Source: Delphinus delphis (taxonomy: Eukaryota > Chordata > Mammalia > Artiodactyla > Delphinidae). Taken from it: a stretch of 64,000 nt of DNA. The translations under genes were made by a program, and so were the position numbers. A model generated the notes under the pieces. That model was not told the origin of the DNA. It saw only the letters and a list, made by a program, of their open reading frames with translations, and did no database searches. The stretch's first letter is position 1. The number at the start of each line of letters is the position of its first letter. The stretch lies in contig NC_082698.1 of the NCBI RefSeq assembly GCF_949987515.2, positions 6,398,955-6,462,954 on the forward strand. The letters run 5' to 3'. Shown here piece by piece: positions 46,366 through 55,760 of this stretch.

Positions 46366-47477
46366 TTTTAACATCTTTATTGGAGTATAATTGCTTTACA
46401 GTGGTGTGTTACTTTCTGCTTTATAACAAAGTGAATCAGTTATACATATACATATGTTCCCATATCTCTTCCCTCTTGCATCTCCCTCCCTCCCACCCTC
46501 CCTATCCCACCCCTCTAGGTGGTCACAAACCACCAAGCTGATCTCCCTGTGCTATGCAGCTGCTTCCCACTAGCTATCTATTTTACATTTGGTAGTGTAT
46601 ATATGTCCATGCCACTCTCTCACTTTGTCACAGCTTACCCTTCCCCTTCCTCACATCCTCAAGTCCATTCTCTAGTAGGTCTGTGTCTTTACTCCCATCT
46701 TACCCCTAGGTTCTTCATGACCTTTTTTTTTTCTTAGATTCCATATGTATGTGTTAGCATACAGTGTTTGTTTTTCTGACTTACTTCACTCAGTATGACA
46801 GACTCTAGGTCCAACCACCTCACTACAAATAACTCAATTTCATTTCTTTTTATGGCTGAGTAATATTCCATTGTATATATGTGCCACATCTTCTATATCC
46901 ATTCATCTGATAATGGACACTTAGGTTGCTTCCATGTCCTGGCTATTGTACATAGAGCTGCAATGAACATTTTGGTACATGACTTTATTTTTTTTTTTGC
47001 GGTACGCGGGCCTCTCACTGTTGTGGCCTCTCCCATTGCGGAGCACAGGCTCCGGACGCGCAGACTCAGCGGCCATGGCTTACGGGCCCAGCCGCTCCGC
47101 GGCACGTGGGATCTTCCCGGACCGGGGCACGAACCCGTAACCCCTGCATCGGCAGGCGGACTCTCAACCACTGCACCACTAGGGAAGTCCTAGATTTTTT
47201 GATGATGGCCACTCTGACTGGTGTGAGATGATATCTCATTCTAGTTTTGATTTGCATTTCTCTAATGATTAATGATGTTGAGCCTTCTTTCATGTGTTTG
47301 TTGGCAGTCTGTATGTCTTCTTTGGAGAAATGTCTATTTAGGCCTTCTGCCCGTTTTTGGATTGGGTTGTTTGTTTTTCTGTTATTGAGCTGCAGGAGCT
47401 GCTTGTAAGTCTTGGAGATTAATCCTTTGTCAGTTGCTTCATTTGCAAATATTTTCTCCCATTCTGAGGGTTGTCTT
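46366..47477 (-). mobile_element. Young L1 3' part, antisense, inserted in an old L1
   Basis: From a T tract and AACATCTTTATTGGAGTATA it runs through the 3' UTR and ORF2 end to CCATTCTGAGGGTTGTCTTT at 47459-47478. A short TCTTTTT match occurs at both junctions. A SINE with a loss of L1 sequence lies at 46987-47190. Confidence 0.92.
46987..47190 (-). mobile_element. CHR SINE, antisense, at a gap in the young L1
   Basis: The SINE runs from a T tract through GCGGTACGCGGGCCTC to CACTAGGGAAGTCC. Left of it the L1 reads TTTTGGTACATGACTTTA, right of it TAGATTTTTTGATGATGGCC. In the L1 copy at 50418-51755 these points lie about 180 bp apart. No target-site duplication is visible. Confidence 0.93.
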
Positions 47478-48020
47478 TTTGAAAACACCGTTCTGACAGG
47501 TGTGAGGTGGTATCTCCTTGTGGTTTTGATTCGCGTTTCCCTGATGATCGGTGACGTGGAGCACATTTTCACGTGCTTGACATCATTTCATGTGTTGGTC
47601 ATTTGTATATCTTCCTTGGAAAAATGTCTATTCAGGTCCCCTGCCCATTTTTTAAATGGATTGTTTGCTTTTCTGTTATTAAGTTGTCTGAGTTCCTCAT
47701 ATATTTTGGATATCAGCCCCTCACCGATGGATGGTTTGCAAATATTTTCTTTGCCTTAGGTTGCCCTTCCATTTTGTTGCTTGTTTCTTTTTCTGTACAG
47801 AAGCTTATGAGTTTAGTGTGGCCAGACTAATCACTTGCTGATTTTTGCTTCTGTTGCCTGTGCTTTCAGTGTCATATCCAAGAAACCACTGCCAAGGTCT
47901 ATGGCAAGGAGCTCTTTCCCTATGTTTTCTTCTACTTTTATAGTTTCAGGTCTTACACTTAAGCCCTTAATCCATTTCAAGTTAATTTCTAATGGGAGGG
48001 TTGAACATATAAATATATAT

Positions 48021-48962
48021 CAATTACAATGTGTTAGAAGAACAAAAGTAGTGACAAAATGCAGACACAGTGCCTAGGAGGGAGAAATTAACTCTGATTT
48101 GGGTTGGAGGAGGGTAAACAGGCAACATTTTTAAGAGATGGTAACCGTTATAGAGATGTTTGAAAGGATGGATACATGGATGGGCAGTGAGTAGATTCCA
48201 GGCAGAAACAAGCAGGCAAGAGAGTATGAGAATGAGACGACCCTCCCAAGAAGGTGAGGCCAGGGAAGGGTCCCTGACAACCTAGAAGGGGGCGGGTCAC
48301 AGCTAAAGGAATCTGAAAGCAAGGAATGCCTCCTCGTTTCTTTCTGCCGCTCAGGAGAGAAATGTCCCCAGAGCTCTGCAGGGTCCCAAGGATAAGCATC
48401 TCCAGTTTTGCCCCTGGCGTGCCCCAGCGCTGTGAGCAGGGAAATGCACAGAACACTGGTGTGAGTTGTTTGCGTGTTAGTGACTTTGCACCACCTTCTG
48501 TACTTAATGAGTCATTCAGGCCGTTCTTGGGTGACGCTTAGGCACAAAGCCCCTGCAGTAAACTGGCTGGGTTAGTTCAGTTCCTGGGTGTGTCTGGGCA
48601 GGCTCCCCAGACCAAGCAGGCTATAGTAGTGCTTCCTTTTCCTGTCAAGAGGAGGTGAAATCCAAGTTGTCAGGTATAGACTTGGTCTGAGGATAATGCT
48701 GAGCTTCTGGTGAGACACAGCTGCCCCCATAAAGTCGGTTTGCCCCGCCCTGCGGGCTGAGCATCCCAAGGTCAGGACTGCACTGAACTTGGGATTTTGA
48801 TGGGGATTTTAAACTACAGCTATTTAAAAGGTGTTGTTTTGAAGTTTTTTTAAGTTTTAAACTTTATTTATATAAGCCTTTATTTAATAATAACCTTTGA
48901 ATTATAACCTAATTGATAGAATTAATATTCTTTAGAGACTAAGACTACTTGACAAAAATTGT
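48021..48962. other. Mostly single-copy DNA; possible L2-like antisense patch
   Basis: The part at 48060-48250 (GAGGGTAAACAGGCAACATT, GTAGATTCCAGGCAGAAACA) is weakly like antisense L2. The rest has no supported feature. Confidence 0.4.
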
Positions 48963-49370
48963 TACACAGACTTTTAAAAAATTAGTTTACCATTTTATTA
49001 ATAGATTTATTTTTATTTTATTTATTTATTTTTGGCTGCATTGGGTCTTTGTTGCTGCACACGGGCTTTCTCTAGTTGCGGTGAGCAGGGGGTACTCTTC
49101 ATTGCGGTGCGCGGGCTTCTCATAGTGGTGGCTTCTCTTGTGGAGCACGGGCTCTAGGCGCACAGGCTTCAGTAGTTGTAGCACACGGCCTCAGTAGTTG
49201 TGGCTCGCAGGCTCTAGAGCGCAGGCTCAGTAGTTGTGGTTCACAGGCTTAGTTGCTCTGCGGCATGTGGCATCCTCCCGGACCAGGGCTCAAACCCGTG
49301 TCTCCTGCATTGGCAGGCGGATTCTTAACCACTGCACCACCAGGGAAGCCCCTACACAGACTTTTAAAAA
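48963..49370 (-). mobile_element. Long CHR SINE, antisense, with perfect 18-bp duplication and extra sequence at its 3' side
   Basis: A perfect duplication TACACAGACTTTTAAAAA lies at 48963-48980 and 49353-49370. The SINE proper ends near 49010 in an AAATAAATA-type tail (T-rich on the plus strand). Between tail and left duplication, about 48981-49005, are some 25 bases that are neither SINE nor A tail. Confidence 0.93.
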
Positions 49371-49794
49371 CACTCCTGGGCTTAAGTAATTTATTACTCT
49401 TAAATTCCTACCAGTCTCTCAGGTAATTACTGAACAAGTACTCCACAGCAGTGCAAAGATTTTGTTGAGTCTATGATCTGGCAGTCCTTTAGTACCCCAA
49501 ATAAGATTAGCTTCCTATTTCCTTAATTTTGCTGGATAGAATGAGATACTTAAAACACCTCTTTTAAACTAGTGAAGAAAAAGCAATGCCATACTTGTAA
49601 TTCACCTAACATTTATAAGCACCTGATTTAAATGAACTTTACCCAAAGTGTACTCCACAAGAGGTACTTCAATTTCACTGGAGCACAGCCCTTTCTGTTA
49701 TAGAGTAAAATGGTTTTCTTTTTAAGCACACTGCAATGCTCTTAAGGAAATAAAATTAAATAAGGCACCCAGGTGTTAACAACAGTGCCATCCA
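49371..49794. other. Single-copy DNA, no feature recognised
   Basis: No gene or repeat could be supported in this interval. Confidence 0.4.
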
Positions 49795-51930
49795 TTCAAT
49801 AAATGCTTGTTTGGGGCTTATTCCATGTTAAGCACTGGAGACAGAATGGCAGACAGGGCCCTCTTCCACCACCCTACACACCGGTGGAGAAAACAGATTT
49901 TGAAAATTAACAAAAGAATTACAGATTGTGATCATAGTAGAGATAGGAATAACATAGAGAGGGGCCCAACCCTCTTTAGGGAGTCAGAGCTTACTCAACA
50001 AGAGCGACATTTAAGCTGAAACCAGAGGACATTGAATCAAATCTGCCAGAGCAGGATGGAGGAGCATCCCTGGCAGAGGGAGAACCTTGTGCAAAGACCT
50101 GCAGTCCTGAAAGGAGCTTGAGATGTTTAAGGGACTAAAAGACCTATATGCCGGAGGCATAATGTATCCAAGATCATGTACACAGTGGTTTGAAGAAGCA
50201 GCTAAACAAGAACTCTGGAGGGCTTTTTGATATGACCTGTGTATTCTGAGAAGCTTACTCTGGCTCTCAGGTGAGCACAGCTGGGGTAAAGGGCATGCAG
50301 AAATCAGCAGAGCCTCCTGTCATGGTTTAGTCAAGATGGTGGCTTGGAGGACCAGTGATTACAGCAGGGAGGGAGAGAAAGACGTACATTTGGGGTGTAT
50401 TCTGAAGGTGAAATAAACACTGCCTAACACCATACACAAAAATAAACTCAAAATGGAGAAAAGACCTAAATGTAAGGCCAGACACTATAAAACTCTTAGA
50501 GGAAAACATAGGCAGAACACTCTATGACAAATCACAGCAAGATCCTTTTTGACCCACCTCCTAGAGTAATGGAAATAAAAACAAAAATAAACAAATGGAA
50601 CCTAATGAAACTTAAAAGCTTTTGCACAGCAAAGGAAACATCAACAAGATGAAAAGACAACGCTCAGAATGGGAGAAAATATTTGCAAATGAAGCAACTG
50701 ACAAAGGATTAATCTCCAAAATATACAAGCAGCACATGCAGCTCAATATCAAAAAAACAAACAACCCAATCCAAAATGGGCAGAAGACCTAAACAGGCAT
50801 TTCTCCAAAGAAGACATACAGATGGCCTAGAGGCACATGAAAAGATGCTCAGCATCACTAATTATTAGAGAAATGCAAATCAAAACCACAATGAGGTATC
50901 ACCTCACACCGGTCAGAATGGCCATCGTCAAAAAAATCTACAAACAATAAATGCTGGAGAGGGTGTAGAGAAAAAGGAACCCCCTTGCACTGTTGGTGGG
51001 AATGTAAATTGATAAGCCACTATGGAGAACAGTATGGAAAAAACTGGAAAACTAAAAATAGAACTACCATATGACCCAGCAATCCCACTACTGGGCATAT
51101 ACCCTGAGAAAACCATAATTCAAAAACTCACCTAACACAGTGTTCATTGCAGCACTATTTACGATAGCCAGGACATGGACGCAACCTAAGTGTCCATCGA
51201 CAGAGGAATGGATAAAGAGGATGTGGCACATATATACAATGGAATATCACTCAGCCATAAAAAGAAACGAAACTGAGTTATTTGTAGTGAGGTGGATGGA
51301 CCTAGAGTCTGTCATACAGAGTGAAGTAAGTCAGAAAGAGAAAACCAAATACCGTATGCTAACGCACATATATGGAATCTAAAAAAACGGTACTGATGAA
51401 CCTAGTGGCAGGGCCCGAATAAAGATGCAGACATAGAGAATGGACTTGAGGACACAAGGGGGGAAGGGGAAGCTGTGACAAAGTGAGAGAGTGGCATGGA
51501 CATATATACACTACCAAATGTAAAAAGGATGGCTAGTGGGAAGCTGCTGCATAGCACAGGGAGATGAGCTCGGTGCTTTGTGACCACCTAGAGGGGTGGG
51601 ATAGGGAGGGTGGGAGGGAGGGAGACGCAAGAGGGAGGAGATACGGGGATATATGTATATGTATAGCTGATTCATTTTTTTGTACAGCAGAAACTAACAC
51701 AACATTGTAAAGCAATTATACTCCAATAAAGATATATAAAAAATAAAATAAAATAAACATGCATTCTGGTGGGTGGGGTGAGTAGGAGGGGTGGCGAGTA
51801 AAAGAGAGTAGTTAAGGATGACTGTGATTTCCAGCTGGAGTAACTGGGAAGGTGGTGAAATCCTACTCAAATATGGGGAAGATCAGTGGGAAAACCGGTT
51901 TGGAGAAGTCTTCACTCCTTTAAGGATATG
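49795..51930 (-). mobile_element. L2 LINE fragment, antisense, split by a young L1
   Basis: The left part 49795-50417 runs from TCAATAAATGCTTGTTTGGG through ACATTTAAGCTGAAACCAGA and GAGGAGCATCCCTGGCAGAG. The right part about 51756-51930 continues the same antisense L2 order (TAGTTAAGGATGACTGTGAT). The same family recurs at 58985 and 63214. Confidence 0.65.
50418..51755 (+). mobile_element. Young 5'-truncated L1 (about 1.34 kb)
   Basis: It starts inside ORF2 (CATACACAAAAATAAACTCA) and contains the ORF2 end (IYTMEYHSAIKRNETELF near 51230) and the full 3' UTR. It ends in AAAATAAAATAAAATAAA. AAATAAACA at both ends is a possible target duplication. Small indels break the coding frame. Confidence 0.93.
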
Positions 51931-53309
51931 CCTCCGTCTGTTAGTCATTGGAATAACTTAGAATCCCATTGAGCATTTCTTTTAAAAGGCATGTGTGTAT
52001 CTAGAAACTGCTGCCTGGCCTAAACTAGGCCCAGATTATTTTATAGGGAGAGTTTAGGGGACAGGTGGCAATATGGCTGTAAGTGGGAGCTGGGGAGTTG
52101 TCTTGATGCTGCAATTGATATATACACACATTTTAAAATTCAGATTATGAAAAATAAAATAAAATTCAGATTATGTGTTTGTTTAGGGTGATTTGGTGGA
52201 CTAGGGAAGATCATGGGGGGGAGGGTTAAAGACCCCCAAAGCCACCCCTTGGCATTGTCACTCACTAAAAACTTAGGGAAGAGATAGTACTGTTGAACTT
52301 AAATATTTTCTTAAAAAAAAAAAAAGAAATTTGATGTACATTTTCCATGTTATTTCATACATGGGTTAGCTTTCCAATAGTGTTGTTAGTTTAGGAAGAA
52401 AATAATTAAATATGTAAATGTGTAAGCCAAGAGCCAAAACCATGCTGAACGGCCCAAGGTTGTGAGTTTATTTAATTTGCCCTTTCCCTGAGGAGTCATT
52501 TCTGGGATCATTGACTTATTATCATTCTGTAAAACAGTGGTAGCCCTTGTCACCCTCTGCCTAGTGCCAGAGTATGATCCAGCTGTGGGATCTGAAGAGT
52601 TTATGTTTATTGGATTTTAATGACTGAGTTAATAAAGGTCATTGCTAAAAGTAATAGAAAACTGAGTGTGTGGAAACAGAATGGATAAGACTGACTTGGG
52701 GGTTATTCCTAGTAGTTCCTTGGTGTTGTCCTTAGATATATGTTTAATCCTTAAAAACAATTAAGAAGGAGCCTTCCTTTTAATCAAGTCACTGATGCTA
52801 TACTCAACTACCCTTGTAAATGCTATTTGAAACCCCTCAATGACAAAAGGTAGCACGTACACACCAGGCTTAGGGTATGTCGGATCACATTGGCACAGCA
52901 ACATATGGTGACCCTATAACTGTAATATTTGTTAATATCATAGCCATGGCATTCTCCAATACCTTTGAGAGAATAAAATAGCAACTTGAGTCTCAGGTGA
53001 AATCTGGTTGGGTATGAATCTTCAAGTTAAATGGGATCTTAAAGATCATTTAATCTTGTCCTTTTAAATATTTACTAACACCCAAAATGGTGTTTATTAG
53101 GCTGTGAAAGAATTCCCTATCGTAAATGGTTATTGTTTGAATTATCTAAAATTAAATTGATAACAGCATTTGAGAGTATGTGAGAAAGAATAAATTTATA
53201 GTTGTGTCCCAGGCATAGATTCCTTAACAAATATTTTCCACCTTAAAATCCAATGAGATGAGATATAAATGTGAAATTCATAGCAGTAATAAATTTCTCA
53301 CAGTTTTAC
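51931..53309. other. Single-copy DNA, no gene supported
   Basis: An A run (52313-52325) and AT-rich sequence are present. No recognisable repeat family or coding segment was found. Confidence 0.45.
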
Positions 53310-53700
53310 AGAGCTTCTGGGATCTGGTTCCTATTCACTTTTCCAGGCTTGTCTCTTTTCTTTCTCCTCCCCTCCACCCCTCTGGCTTCTCTCACTTACA
53401 GCTTTACTGATCTTTGAACTCTGAGCCTCAAACCCACACTACTCTCTCAGGTCTCAGGGCCTATACCCAAGGGATTCCCCCTCTCTGGAATCCCTTTCCC
53501 TCATTCTTTGCTGGGTCATTCTGCAAGCCTACTATTGCTTCCTGCCGGAAGCCTTCTGCCCATCTCTTTTTCCCCAATCTCAGACCCCAGGGAGGTTTCA
53601 AAAATTCTTGGGCAAGTGTCTGCTCAGTTTTCCAGGGATAACCAAAGCCCACATGGTCCTATTCATTGTTCAATCCTCCACCCCTTAGACAGTGTTTGGA
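53310..53700 (+). mobile_element. L2 LINE 3' region, sense
   Basis: CTCTCTGGAATCCCTTTCCC and GCTTCCTGCCGGAAGCCTTC follow the sense order of the L2 3' region (GTTCCCTCTGCCTGGAATGC-like followed by GGCCTTCCCTGACC-like). Open frames here on both strands are shadows of the repeat. Confidence 0.6.
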
Positions 53701-54015
53701 GCATAATGAATACCATGAACGAGAGAGTGGATACACAGTCTGAGCACTGATGGATTGGAAAGTTATAGTTTACACATTTAAACAGTAACATAAATCTGAA
53801 GAAATAAAGTTGCTGTTTTAAAAGATATATTTCACTTCGATTTATTTCTTCTCTAAAGAGAAAACATACACACCTTGGCATCAGTTTGAAATGAAACAAA
53901 AATTTCAGTATTATTGTAAATTTCTTTCAATAGGTTAGATAAAATGTGGAATCCAGAGAGTTACAAGTGCAAGTGACAGAATACTGTACAAAATCAACTT
54001 AAACAACTCTAACTC

Positions 54016-54999
54016 TCAACTTGTAAGTTTTCTCCTCAGCAAGTGAGTTAAAAGAAAGGCAAAAGTTTTTAAAAACCTTCTTGGAAACTTTAATAATGTC
54101 AGCATATCCCCCAGAGAATGGATTTGGTCTGAGTACTTCCATTTCTGAAATTGTGCAAGAAAAGACAACTTGGTTTGGAGAGTCAAACTGCATCCTTCTA
54201 TAAAAGTTCAAGGGCTTTCTAGTGTCCATCCATATAAAACACTGTTCTTATTTTAAGAACAAAAGGAGCAATAAAACATTAGCTTGGGAAAGAAGGACGG
54301 AGCACTGTCCTTCTAGAGAGGTTTGAGTAGTAGTCGTAGTAATAATAATCACAACAACAATCAACACAGTAAATTAAAGCTTGTGTTAGATCTGATAACT
54401 CCAGACTGCCCACCTTTTGTCAAACAATGTGGGAAACAGAAAAAGAAATCGTAACTTTGTGTGTGTGTCCAAGCCTACCTCGTAGAACCTCCAGTAACGA
54501 ATTTAACAGTTTTGGACAAAGCTCCAAAATTTTTTTCTCATTCAAATCTCCGACTACTGGGAAGAGGACGGGATCTCTTCTAATAAATACAAGACCTAGC
54601 CTTGTTGCATGTTTAATTGCTGACATTTTAGAAGCAGAATGGCTATTTACAGTTAATGAATCAAACTACCAAACAAAATAACAACAACAATGACAGTAAT
54701 AGTAATAAGAAATGGATTTGCTTGGGGGTCATTTCAGGAAGGAACACACTGGCGGCGCTGCATCCTCCTGCCCACACTACCGAGCTCACCCGGCCCTCCG
54801 GCTCCCGGCGGACACACTCGGCAGGATTTAGGCCCCTTCTTGTCTCTCCAAGAGAAGAAAGCTCGAGGAGGAGACCGTATTTCTGTGTCAAAAGCATTAA
54901 AAGCCTGCGGAGCCGCGCGCAGGGCGCCCACACCCGTTCCGGGCAGGCCCGGCCGCCCGCCCCGGCCCTGGCCCCGGCCCCCTTACTCTGGGGCTCCAT
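54016..54999 (-). CDS. Candidate three-exon small gene on the minus strand (hypothetical)
   Basis: The model is inferred from the sequence alone. The start ATG at 54999-54997 lies in strong context (GACCATGG) inside the CpG island. Exon 1 codes MEPQ and ends at 54987 (CAGA|GTAAGG). Exon 2 is 54619-54479, 141 bp, entered through ATGTCAG and left through CGAG|GTAGGC; it begins and ends in the phase left by exon 1 and encodes a leucine-rich segment with DLNEKKILELCPKLLNSLLE. A possible exon 3 starts at 54197 after CTTGAACTTTTATAG, keeps phase and stops at 54018-54016. The product would be about 110 residues, without a recognised domain. The exon 2 acceptor is weak and exon 3 is also open in another minus frame, so chance is a real alternative. 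The first exons of a longer gene are equally possible. Confidence 0.28.
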
Positions 55000-55037
55000 G
55001 GTCAGATGCTCCTGGGGCCCCACGGGCCGAGCCCCCC

Positions 55038-55060
55038 GCGCCGCCGCCGCCGCCGCCGCA
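55038..55060. repeat. Short (CCG)n trinucleotide tract in the CpG island
   Basis: About seven CCG/GCC units lie at 55038-55060. They would fall in the 5' leader of a minus-strand transcript with a start at 54999. Such tracts are common in the 5' UTRs of CpG-island genes. Confidence 0.9.
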
Positions 55061-55249
55061 GCCCCTCCGAAAGCCTCTCCTCCAGGGCCGGCGTCTCTCC
55101 GGTTGCCCTGACAACCCGGAGGGCGGGGGAGGAGGGGCAAGAAGGACGGCGAGAGGGAGGGACCAAAAGCCGCGAGGCAACGCAGGCGGCCGCGAGGACC
55201 GCGCGTCGCAGGGGCACCGAGCGAGGGTGGCGGCGGGGTCGCCGGCTGA

Positions 55250-55481
55250 AGACTCTCTGCCCGTGAGGCCTGATCTTGCGATCGCGCCCTCCCTGGCGGC
55301 CTTCGCGGCCCCGGCGGGGCCAGTGCCCGGGCCTTCGGCTGGGGGCCTGCTGGCCCTCCGTCGGCGACCCAAGGCGTCAGTCGGTCCGTCGGTCCGTGCA
55401 TCCGGCGAGTTCGGCCTGCCCCGCGGGGTAGGGCGGCCGGGCCTGAGCCTCCCTCCCCGGACTCGGGAGCCGCCGCTGCAG
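55250..55481 (+). other. Putative plus-strand first exon (non-coding) with splice donor
   Basis: GCTGCAG|GTAAAG places a consensus-like donor at 55482. The upstream GC-rich sequence could be a first exon. The left edge is arbitrary, as no initiator element fixes it. No coding start was selected. The partner exon is probably outside the window or unrecognised. Confidence 0.3.
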
Positions 55482-55760
55482 GTAAAGGTCGGGCCCGGCG
55501 GCGGGAGGGGCGGGTGGGCGGCCCGGGCGCACCTGTTGCGGCCGTTTGGGGCCCCCTGCCCGCCCGTTGGCCCGGGACGACCCTGCCCCGACTCGTAAAA
55601 TGCTCCGGAGGAGGCGGCCTCCCCCAACCTCCCGTAGCAGCGTCTCGGCGCGGGGAGAGAACCTGTGCACACCAGCCCTCCAAGCAGGGGGCCCCGGCCG
55701 CGGGGGTGGGGTTTGGGGGCTTGGATCCCGGCCCCGCCTTGGGAGCGGAGAGTTGGGTCA

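Larger units (their letters stand above)
45545..48020 (-). mobile_element. Old L1 (L1MA-like) 3' half, antisense, split by a young L1
   Basis: The left part 45545-46365 runs from the 3' end (AGCTTTATTGAGATATAATA) to GGGTTCCCTTTTCTCCACAA. The right part 47478-48020 continues with CTGACAGGTGTGAGGTGGTA and TCAAGTTAATTTCTAATGGG. The two parts meet in register, so the young L1 between them is a later insertion. Confidence 0.88.
54745..55760. promoter_or_regulatory. CpG island, probable divergent promoter
   Basis: About 1 kb is very GC-rich and dense in CpG, in sharp contrast with AT-rich flanks. It has GC-box-type GGGCGG sequences near 55432 and 55509, and no TATA box was noted. CpG islands of this kind mark promoters of widely expressed genes. 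Splice-donor-like sites face outward on both strands: minus at 54986 or 54789 and plus at 55482. Long frames on both strands (302, 304 and 374 codons) arise because stop codons are rare in GC-rich DNA. Confidence 0.88.

Noticed and set aside
53999..54229. 76-codon minus-strand frame starting MDTRKPLNFYRR
   Set aside because: An in-frame stop lies shortly upstream, no compatible acceptor joins it to the exon 2 candidate, and it matches no known family. The same DNA is open in a second minus frame.
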